DNA of 12,638 nucleotides, taken from positions 1 through 12,638 of the forward strand of contig JAHFOP010000011.1 in the NCBI GenBank assembly GCA_023261605.1. The letters run 5' to 3'. Position numbers and translations under genes: made by a program. The stretch comes from Candidatus Moraniibacteriota bacterium. Its GTDB lineage: Bacteria > Patescibacteriota > Minisyncoccia > Moranbacterales > UBA2206. The notes beneath the pieces were generated by a model that was given only the letters and a program-made list of their open reading frames with translations, ran no database searches and was not told the DNA's origin. This document shows positions 5,503 to 12,100 of this stretch, piece after piece; the stretch's first letter is position 1; each line of letters begins with the position of its first letter.

Positions 5503-6876
5503 ATGGCAAAGGATAAAGACTACTTATTCAAAATTATTTCTAAGAGAATAGCTGATACTGATTTTAGTGGTTATACTTTTCAATACCCACCACTATTTTC
5601 TTGGAAAGCTAAGGACGCAGAATCAAAGGTGGGAGATGCATGGGAGAAAGCACTGAGCGTGAAAAATAATCACCTGGGTATCTATGTGCATGTGCCGTTC
5701 TGTAAACAGCGATGCACCTATTGTCGTTATTTTTCCGAAGAATTAAACGACCAAGGCGAATTGGACAGATATCTTAATCTGTTGAAAAAAGAAACTAATC
5801 TATTAAAAAAATATTTTAAGAATCAAAAGATACATTCTTTATATATTGGTGGTGGTACACCGGCCATTCTTGATTTAGACCAACTGAAAAAATTATTTGA
5901 TCATTTATATGACTCTTTTGATTTATCTGTTTGCAAGCAGACCGTTTTTGAAGGTAACCCTGATTTTCTAAGTTTGACAAAGTTGAGATTATTAAAGAAA
6001 TACAAAGTTAACAGATTAACAATCGGCGTCCAAAGTTTAGACCAAAAAGTGATCAACTTGGTTAATAGATTTCAGACTAGTGGCTCTTTCCAAAAATGCA
6101 TAAAGAATGCTAGAAAAGTTGGAATAGAAAGTATCAATATTGATTTGATGGTTGGCTTACCGCAACAAGATAGTTCTAGTTTTTTGAAAACGCTTGAAGA
6201 AGTTATTTCTCTCGGTCCTGATATGATACATTTGCATCCATTTTATCCGACTAATCTGACAATATTTTCTAAAGAAAATAAAAAAGTCACACAACCTGAA
6301 ATAATAAAACGAGAGAAGATGTCCCATGTAGGACAACTTATTTTGCAAAAGAATGGCTATAAGGAGAATGAATTTGATGCTAACAGCAAAAGCAAGGCAG
6401 ATGTTAATATTCAATTAGCTGATGCAATGGAATATAATAGTTCATTTTTGGGGCTCGGCCCTGGTGCGGTTTCCCATGTAGCCGGACGCTTAAGATATGT
6501 CAATGCTAATAGCATAGCTGGTTACGAAAAATCTTTAAATGATAACAGTTTGCCAGTCTTGTCTATGTGTGAGCTGAACTCAAAGGATGACATGATATAT
6601 TTTGTCATTAGTTGTCTTAGATATGGTAAGGTTGACAAAAAAAAGTTTAAAAAAATATTTAATAAAAATATTGATGATATTTTTTCCAAAGAGATAGCTT
6701 ATCTAGCAAGAAGGGAGAAACTTGAAAATACTGAAGATTTTTTATTACCTAAATTTTCTGATTTGGGTGATTATTCCATTTTATCAAAATATTTTTATGA
6801 TAAAAAATTTATTGCTTATTGTGAAAAAGAATTTTCAGTTGAAAAAATTAAAGAAGATGGAGAACTGTATTTTTGA
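5503..6876 (+). CDS. HemN/HemW-family radical SAM protein (possible class C methyltransferase)
   Basis: The protein has 457 residues. Motifs of the coproporphyrinogen III dehydrogenase-like family are clear: YPPLFSW (28-34), YVHVPFCKQRCTYC (61-74) with the cluster motif C67-x3-C71-x2-C74, YIGGGTPAIL (115-124), EGNPDFL (151-157), IGVQSLD (175-181), DLMVGLPQQ (215-223) and GLGPGAVSHV (318-327). Known members are HemN (heme synthesis), HemW (heme chaperone), HutW/ChuW (heme breakdown) and class C radical SAM methyltransferases such as NosN and TbtI, which act on thiopeptides. No heme gene is nearby. The rest of the operon is radical SAM and YcaO enzymes, so a class C methyltransferase on a peptide is the reading I favour, but HemW-like function is not excluded. 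It is the first gene of the operon. The next ATG follows 8 bases after its stop, and an in-frame TTG overlaps it. Confidence 0.85.
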   Translation: MAKDKDYLFKIISKRIADTDFSGYTFQYPPLFSWKAKDAESKVGDAWEKALSVKNNHLGIYVHVPFCKQRCTYCRYFSEELNDQGELDRYLNLLKKETNLLKKYFKNQKIHSLYIGGGTPAILDLDQLKKLFDHLYDSFDLSVCKQTVFEGNPDFLSLTKLRLLKKYKVNRLTIGVQSLDQKVINLVNRFQTSGSFQKCIKNARKVGIESINIDLMVGLPQQDSSSFLKTLEEVISLGPDMIHLHPFYPTNLTIFSKENKKVTQPEIIKREKMSHVGQLILQKNGYKENEFDANSKSKADVNIQLADAMEYNSSFLGLGPGAVSHVAGRLRYVNANSIAGYEKSLNDNSLPVLSMCELNSKDDMIYFVISCLRYGKVDKKKFKKIFNKNIDDIFSKEIAYLARREKLENTEDFLLPKFSDLGDYSILSKYFYDKKFIAYCEKEFSVEKIKEDGELYF

Positions 6877-6884
6877 ATAAAAAT

Positions 6885-8009
6885 ATGGAAAAAATAGTTA
6901 AAAAACCTATTGTATTTATCAAATCTTACGGATGTGCTTTTAATCGATTTTGTTCGGAGCGACTAAAGAACTCTCTCGTGGATTATTTTTTTGTGTATAA
7001 TCAATCTTTCGGGAGCGATAGGAATTTTTTTCGCAATAAGAAAGAAGAAAAAATTGCTTCTGAGGCAGAGTATCTTGTGATTTTTGCTTGCCCAATTACA
7101 AGATATTTAGAAAAAATGTCAGCTGATTTTATCAGTAATATTGCGAAATCAAACAAGAACGCTAGGATAATCATCACAGGATGTTCATTATCCCATCCGG
7201 AAACATTGCTAAAAAACAAACAAGAAAATAAAAATATATCATTCTTGACAGATAAAGAAATGCAAGCTTTCTTTAAAAAAAATAGAGGAACAGCTATTAA
7301 GGAAAATTATTTCATAAATGATGCTCCTCGCATTGGTACGCTTTTGATAAAAATAGGCTGTGATAACTATTGTAGCTATTGCATTTGTCCGCATATCAAC
7401 AAAATTAAAAATGTAAGTCTTTCTGAGATTAAAAAAGAAATAAAAAATATCCAGAAAGAAAGGTTTGAATCAATTGAGTTCGCCGGTTCGTGCGTCGGAG
7501 ATTGGATTAATCCTAAAAATAAAAAATTTAAATTTGCCGATCTGGTAGAATTTATCTTGTTAAAAACTGACTTGAAAATTGTTAATTTAGAATTATATCC
7601 GACTGATTTTACTGATAATTTGATAAGACTGCTGGCTAATAATAAAATTAGTAAAGATATAAGTATTCCGATTCAATCTGGATCTGATAGGGTACTAAGA
7701 TTAATGGGAAGAAAATATGATAAGGCTATTCTAAAAAAAATATTGGATAATTTATTTCGTTCAGTGTCAGAATTACAATTGACAACGGATATTATTATTG
7801 GTTTTCCCGGAGAAACAAAAAATGATTTGCTTGAGACGTTAGATTTTCTTAAGAGTTTTGAGTTTTATCGAATAGACGTGTACAGATATTCGAATATAAA
7901 AAAGTTAGAAAAAGAAATATTCGGGAATAGTGTAGATTATTTTTCGGAAATAATTAAGGATAAAAAATATAAAGAAATAAATAAAGCCATTAATTTGACG
8001 AGTGCCTGA
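6885..8009 (+). CDS. Methylthiotransferase-like radical SAM protein lacking a TRAM domain
   Basis: The protein has 374 residues from the ATG at 6885; the overlapping TTG at 6873 adds four residues and is less likely. The N-terminal UPF0004-like domain has the three expected cysteines: C17 (KSYGCAFN), C69 (FACPIT) and C100 (ITGCSLSHPE), which in MiaB/RimO/MtaB bind the auxiliary cluster that donates sulfur. The radical SAM motif is C159-x3-C163-x2-C166 (KIGCDNYCSYC). IPIQSGSDRVLRLMGRKY (261-278) and TDIIIGFPGET (301-311) are hallmark methylthiotransferase motifs. Family members usually run 420-450 residues and end in a TRAM domain for RNA or S12 binding. This one stops at LTSA soon after the barrel, so TRAM is missing. 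With its context this hints at a substrate other than tRNA. It could still be a degenerate tRNA enzyme. Confidence 0.83.
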   Translation: MEKIVKKPIVFIKSYGCAFNRFCSERLKNSLVDYFFVYNQSFGSDRNFFRNKKEEKIASEAEYLVIFACPITRYLEKMSADFISNIAKSNKNARIIITGCSLSHPETLLKNKQENKNISFLTDKEMQAFFKKNRGTAIKENYFINDAPRIGTLLIKIGCDNYCSYCICPHINKIKNVSLSEIKKEIKNIQKERFESIEFAGSCVGDWINPKNKKFKFADLVEFILLKTDLKIVNLELYPTDFTDNLIRLLANNKISKDISIPIQSGSDRVLRLMGRKYDKAILKKILDNLFRSVSELQLTTDIIIGFPGETKNDLLETLDFLKSFEFYRIDVYRYSNIKKLEKEIFGNSVDYFSEIIKDKKYKEINKAINLTSA

Positions 8010-8019
8010 ATAAGCGTTT

Positions 8020-9138
8020 ATGAAAAAAGAAATAATAGAAACATCAGGGTTCAATAAAGAAATTTATACTTTGCGCCTTGCGCTTACAACTAGGTGTAAT
8101 TTAAATTGCACGTACTGCTTTGTTGAAAAGAATGATGCGGTTTTTTCTTTTGAGCAGGCCGATAAGATATTGAATTTATTTTTTAGCTCTGGCGGGGATG
8201 ACAAACTATTAATGATTTATGGAGGTGAGCCATTGCTATTTTTTCCACTATTAAAAAAAATTGTAAAGCTTGCTCAAAAAATAGCAACAGAAAATAGGAA
8301 AAAACTGACCATTTCAATCGGCACAAATGGAACACTACTAGATAAGGAAAAAATTGATTTTTTTAAAAAAAATGATATAAAAGTATCAGTAAGCATCGAT
8401 GGAATGGAAGAGTTTCATAACAGGGGACGATTATCAAAAGAAAAAACAGGCTCGTTCGAAAAGGTGATTGCAAAAGTTCCTTTGCTTATAAAAAATATAA
8501 AAAATCAAAACAGAAGTGTTCTGTTGGGAGTTTTGCCGGAGTCTGCGGACAAGCTGTCTGAAAATTTTTTATATATAATTAGCTTGGGTTTTGACAGTAT
8601 AAACATCGAACCGATATATAGTCCAAGCTTTATTTGGAATGATAGTCAGAAGGAATGCTTCAAAGAAGAGCTGCAAAAAATAATCATCTATATATATGAC
8701 AATATACATAAAAGCAATTTAATTTTTCTAAATTCAATCAATCGTCAATTTAAGCAGGACGAAGTTAAAAGTGTATATAACAACGTAGCCAGATGTCCCT
8801 TTTATGAAAATTTGGAAGTTTATCCTACTGGTAAAATGGCTTTTTCACCTTTTTTGATAAATTCTGCCAAAAAAGACGCTTATGTTATGGGGAGTGCCAA
8901 TATGGGAATTTCCAAAAAATACCAAGCCTGTAAATACATGTCGAATGCTGAAAAATGTAAAAAATGTTTTAGTTATTACAGCTATACAGCAGATGCTGAG
9001 CGGAATATTGCTGAAGATGTGATAAAAATACGAAATCTCTATTCTATTTATTTTGCCGCCAAGGTATCAGAAATGGCAAATAGTAATAAAGTGTTTGTGG
9101 ATTATATCAGCGAAGCTAAAAAAAGGATATTTGAATAA
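8020..9138 (+). CDS. Radical SAM protein with reduced SPASM region
   Basis: The protein has 372 residues. The radical SAM motif is C26-x3-C30-x2-C33 (TRCNLNCTYCFVEK). IYGGEPLLFF (66-75), IGTNGTLLDKE (100-110) and VSIDGMEEFHNRGR (124-137) are the usual peptide-maturase barrel motifs, close in style to the enzyme at 2924 of the first cassette. The C-terminal region has only C259 (ARCPFY), C304, C313 and C316 (EKCKKC). The SPASM Gly-x-x-x-x-Cys position reads G-K-M-A-F-S, without a Cys. At most one auxiliary cluster therefore seems likely instead of two. It begins 10 bases after the methylthiotransferase-like gene and ends 2 bases before the next gene. The substrate is unknown; a peptide is inferred from the family and context. 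Confidence 0.82.
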   Translation: MKKEIIETSGFNKEIYTLRLALTTRCNLNCTYCFVEKNDAVFSFEQADKILNLFFSSGGDDKLLMIYGGEPLLFFPLLKKIVKLAQKIATENRKKLTISIGTNGTLLDKEKIDFFKKNDIKVSVSIDGMEEFHNRGRLSKEKTGSFEKVIAKVPLLIKNIKNQNRSVLLGVLPESADKLSENFLYIISLGFDSINIEPIYSPSFIWNDSQKECFKEELQKIIIYIYDNIHKSNLIFLNSINRQFKQDEVKSVYNNVARCPFYENLEVYPTGKMAFSPFLINSAKKDAYVMGSANMGISKKYQACKYMSNAEKCKKCFSYYSYTADAERNIAEDVIKIRNLYSIYFAAKVSEMANSNKVFVDYISEAKKRIFE

Positions 9139-9140
9139 AT

Positions 9141-9929
9141 ATGGATCTAAAAAAAGCAAAAAAAACTATTGATGTGATCTCTGAAAAATGGAAAATTGAT
9201 CAAGTTGATTTTTTCAAGGAAGTTCTGGATAAATTATGGGTAGAAGAGAAAAAAAATGACAGTGTTCAAGAATTTGAATTCTCTTTGGTGGAGAAAAAAG
9301 AAAAAATACGCTGGAATCATCTTTATTTTTTATCGACTGATGTCAGTAATATTGAAAAAGCTAGACAAAGAGAAAAACGCCGGACCACAATTCAGGCTAC
9401 TGTAAAGATGATTGAGAGAAGGCTTGCAACGATTTATAATGGGAAAATTTTGGAGAAAGTCTTATTATTTTTCGAGGAGAATGAAAAATTTCCTTTGCAA
9501 TTCGGTCTTGAATATGGCGATGACAAGAAACCGAAAATCAAGATCTATCTCAGTATAAATGGAGAAAAATTTCCTTTGAGAAAATTTTGCGAAGCGGTTG
9601 GCACTGACCCTGAAAATATAGCTGAAATTTATGGCCAAGAAAAATTGGATACTGTTGCCGTTGATTTCTTACCGGCTGGAAAATTTTCCCTAAAGTTGTA
9701 TCCTCTAATCTCAAAAAATTTCGGAACATTGGTCAGAATATCAGAAAAAGAAACTGTTGTTTCAAAAAAAATATGGCGACGATTTCCCAAGGGAATACTG
9801 CTGGAAAAAACTAAAAATAGCAATTTTTCATTCATACCGATTTTCTTGCGGGATTACATCATTAGCAGTAAAATTAGAGTGCATTACTTATGTCTCGAGG
9901 GGCAGACTAGGAGTCTGTATTTTCGCTAA
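9141..9929 (+). CDS. Unknown 262-residue protein with internal repeat; possible ABBA-type prenyltransferase
   Basis: I do not recognise this protein with certainty. It has no signal peptide, no membrane segment and no radical SAM cysteines (only C150 and C251). The N-terminal 115 residues look helical and charged. Two segments align without gaps at the same spacing: 121-139 (FGLEYG, then KPKIKIYLSI) and 172-190 (VAVDFLPAG, then KFSLKLYPLI). Both have acidic-aromatic then K-[I/L]-Y, 14 residues from the residue after F/V to Tyr. A third Lys/Arg/Tyr strand may be SSKIRVHYLCL (242-252). Repeated strands with K/R-x-K-x-Y are the diphosphate-binding pattern of ABBA-fold aromatic prenyltransferases (DMATS and cyanobactin LynF/TruF types), and an acidic residue sits in the first strand (E124). 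At 262 residues it would be slightly short for that fold. Its place in a peptide-modification operon makes the idea attractive, but it is a hypothesis. Being a leader-binding protein is another option. Confidence 0.6.
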   Translation: MDLKKAKKTIDVISEKWKIDQVDFFKEVLDKLWVEEKKNDSVQEFEFSLVEKKEKIRWNHLYFLSTDVSNIEKARQREKRRTTIQATVKMIERRLATIYNGKILEKVLLFFEENEKFPLQFGLEYGDDKKPKIKIYLSINGEKFPLRKFCEAVGTDPENIAEIYGQEKLDTVAVDFLPAGKFSLKLYPLISKNFGTLVRISEKETVVSKKIWRRFPKGILLEKTKNSNFSFIPIFLRDYIISSKIRVHYLCLEGQTRSLYFR

Positions 9930-9938
9930 TTAGAGACA
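9891..9938 (+). other. Nested inverted repeats at a gene junction
   Basis: CAGACT (9903-9908) and AGTCTG (9912-9917) form a perfect 6-bp stem with a 3-base loop inside the last codons of the 262-residue protein. TGTCTC (9891-9896) and GAGACA (9933-9938) form an outer 6-bp stem that encloses the stop codon. TATTTTCG follows the inner stem. It could be an RNA processing site or weak attenuator between the upstream radical SAM genes and the YcaO part of the operon, or chance. Confidence 0.35.
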
Positions 9939-9944
9939 AAATTT

Positions 9945-10832
9945 ATGAAGAAAGCTGATATTAAAACTGGATTTTTATGCAATAATAATTGTTTTTTTTG
10001 CGTACAGGGACATAAAAAGAAATTTGGTGATAAAAGTACCGCGGAACTTAAAAATATCTTGGATGAAGCTGTTAAGGATTGTGAAATTGCGGTGTTTACA
10101 GGTGGTGAGCCGACCATTCGTAAAGATATTCTAGAGTTGGTAAAGTACGCTAAAGAAATAGGCTTCAAGACCATACAAATCCAATCAAATGGTCGCATGT
10201 TTGCGTATAGCGATTTTTGCCAAAAGATGATTGCGGCCGGAGCAAATGAATTCGCGTTGGCACTACATGGTCATACGGCTGAATTACATAATTATCTGAC
10301 CCAGACGGAAAGTTTCAGACAAATCGTGTCTGGTATCCAAAATTTGAAAAAACTGAATCAAGTAGTTATAACCAATACCGTTATAACCAAATCCAACTAT
10401 CGTTATCTGCCGGGAATTACTAGATTACTGCTAAGCTTAGATGTCGATCAGGCTCAGTTGGCGTTTGTGCATGCCATTGGAGCAGCTGAGAAAAATTTTG
10501 ACAAAGTGGTACCGAGGATGAGCTTAGTAGTGCCGTATATTGAAAGATCATTGTGTATCGGGGAAAAAATGAAAAAAAATGTCATGGTTGAAGGAATACC
10601 AGTTTGTTTTTTAGAAAAATATAAAAAATGTATTTCAGAATATGTGATACCTGATACGAAAATATTCGATCTGGGAATTACGATAGATGATTATAAAAAA
10701 TCTCGGATGGTTGAGGGTAAATCAAAAGCGTTAGCATGTAAGAAGTGTAAATATTTCAATCAATGCGAGGGGAGCTGGCGAGAATATCCGGAAAAATTCG
10801 GTTGGGATGAGTTTAGGGTTATAAAAAAATAG
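9945..10832 (+). CDS. Compact radical SAM protein (HxsC/MoaA-like layout), YcaO neighbour
   Basis: This is a short radical SAM enzyme of 295 residues. The cluster motif is C12-x3-C16-x2-C19 (LCNNNCFFCVQG), almost at the N-terminus. FTGGEPTIRKDI (51-62) is the SAM-binding loop, and IQSNGRMFAY (79-88) and ALALHGHTAELHN (104-116) mark the MoaA-like barrel. The C-terminal region has C221 (IPVCFLEKY), C229 (KKCISEY) and C265, C268, C274 (CKKCKYFNQCEG), a single small cluster-type region instead of a full SPASM. GGEPT, NGRxF and the C-terminal C-x2-C-x5-C-x-G recall HxsC, the second maturase of classical His-Xaa-Ser systems, but this is from memory of the family. It is closely similar in plan to the partial enzyme at 12101, and the two flank the YcaO gene. 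The gap to the YcaO start is 5 bases. A peptide substrate is inferred. Confidence 0.82.
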   Translation: MKKADIKTGFLCNNNCFFCVQGHKKKFGDKSTAELKNILDEAVKDCEIAVFTGGEPTIRKDILELVKYAKEIGFKTIQIQSNGRMFAYSDFCQKMIAAGANEFALALHGHTAELHNYLTQTESFRQIVSGIQNLKKLNQVVITNTVITKSNYRYLPGITRLLLSLDVDQAQLAFVHAIGAAEKNFDKVVPRMSLVVPYIERSLCIGEKMKKNVMVEGIPVCFLEKYKKCISEYVIPDTKIFDLGITIDDYKKSRMVEGKSKALACKKCKYFNQCEGSWREYPEKFGWDEFRVIKK

Positions 10833-10837
10833 CAGAC

Positions 10838-12100
10838 ATGGAAAAAACTTTGAAAAAATCCAAAAAGTATTTTTTGGTAGGTAATCATCGAACGGTCAAT
10901 CCAAAAAAGACTTATGCGGTTGTGACCGAAGCGATAAAAAGAGCACAACTGCCTATTTGGGATAATATTGAGCGTATTGATAGCTTTGATATTTTGGGCT
11001 TGCCGGTTTTTGCGGTTATTCATCAGGATATCTTCCATAATTCGAAAACTCCAAACTGGGGAAAGGGTCCGACTGAAATCTTAGCGCAAGTGAGCGGAAT
11101 GATGGAAAGAGTGGAAAGATATAGCGCATCAGATGTGAATAAGAAAATATTGAAATTTGATAGGTTTAACAATTTAAAAAAACGGGCAATTTCTCGCTGG
11201 GACTTGGTGCCTTGCAATCTGCAGCGGTCGCTATATACCAAAGCCGAGCTGGATGATAAAAAAATATATTGGGAAAATTGCTTCTCTCTGACAACGGGGG
11301 ATGAGGTTTTTATTCCGGCCAACCTAGTGTATTTTTTACCGGTGCCGGAGTTGAAAGATTTTTCCTATACGGCTGGACTGGCGGCGGGCAATAGCATCGA
11401 AGAGGCAATTATATACGCTCTATGCGAACTCATTGAACATCATCTAGAGGAACTGTATTATCGCAATAAGATCAAATCATCCACCATTGATTTAAAGTCG
11501 ATTGAAAATCAGGAAATTAAAAAAATGGTTGAAAGTTATGTGTCTAATGACATGGAATTGTGTCTTAGCTATACTAATCTTAATTTCGGTATCCCAGTCG
11601 TGCGCGCTTTCGCCTTTCCCAAGAATGGACCATATTTAAATTCTTATGGTTTCTATGCGGCGATGGGCGTGCATCCGGATAAGGATGTCGCGATTACGCG
11701 TGCATTGACAGAATTGGCCCAATTTAGATCAGCTGCCATTTATGCCAAGGAAAATGGAATGGAAAAAATTAGTTTGTCAGAGAAAAAGCCACAGCACATC
11801 TTTGACTTCTTCTCATCCATAATTGATTCGAAAAAAAAAATCCATTATAACCAGATTAAAAATTATGCTTTGGATGACATGAAAGATGAGATTGAAATGT
11901 TGACAAATATTCTTGAAAATAAAGGTTGTGAAGTTATCTTTAAAGATTTAACTCATCCGATTCTCAAAATTCCGGTCGTACGGGTGATTATCCTAGGACT
12001 ACAGCCGGGAATTTTTGGCTCAGGTATCATTGATTTGGATCACCCTGCGGCTAGAATTTCAGAACAGCTCAATTGTTATAATGATTACGTAAAAGATTAA
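10838..12100 (+). CDS. YcaO-domain ATP-dependent enzyme
   Basis: This 420-residue protein carries the YcaO nucleotide-binding motifs: S86-x3-E90-x2-E93-R94 (VSGMMERVER), TAGLAAGNSIEEAIIYALCE (178-197) with E189, E197 and E200, and E292-x2-Q295-x-R297 (TELAQFR). LTHPILKIPVVRVII (371-385) is the typical late strand. YcaO enzymes activate peptide amides with ATP to make azolines, thioamides or amidines; E. coli YcaO is instead linked to RimO-dependent methylthiolation of S12. The C-terminus lacks the Pro-rich tail seen in many azoline cyclodehydratases, and no E1-like (ThiF/ocin) or TfuA partner is present here. It lies between two compact radical SAM enzymes; its stop directly abuts the ATG of the second. 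The methylthiotransferase-like gene upstream makes the RimO parallel worth noting. The family call is firm, the reaction is not. Confidence 0.93.
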   Translation: MEKTLKKSKKYFLVGNHRTVNPKKTYAVVTEAIKRAQLPIWDNIERIDSFDILGLPVFAVIHQDIFHNSKTPNWGKGPTEILAQVSGMMERVERYSASDVNKKILKFDRFNNLKKRAISRWDLVPCNLQRSLYTKAELDDKKIYWENCFSLTTGDEVFIPANLVYFLPVPELKDFSYTAGLAAGNSIEEAIIYALCELIEHHLEELYYRNKIKSSTIDLKSIENQEIKKMVESYVSNDMELCLSYTNLNFGIPVVRAFAFPKNGPYLNSYGFYAAMGVHPDKDVAITRALTELAQFRSAAIYAKENGMEKISLSEKKPQHIFDFFSSIIDSKKKIHYNQIKNYALDDMKDEIEMLTNILENKGCEVIFKDLTHPILKIPVVRVIILGLQPGIFGSGIIDLDHPAARISEQLNCYNDYVKD

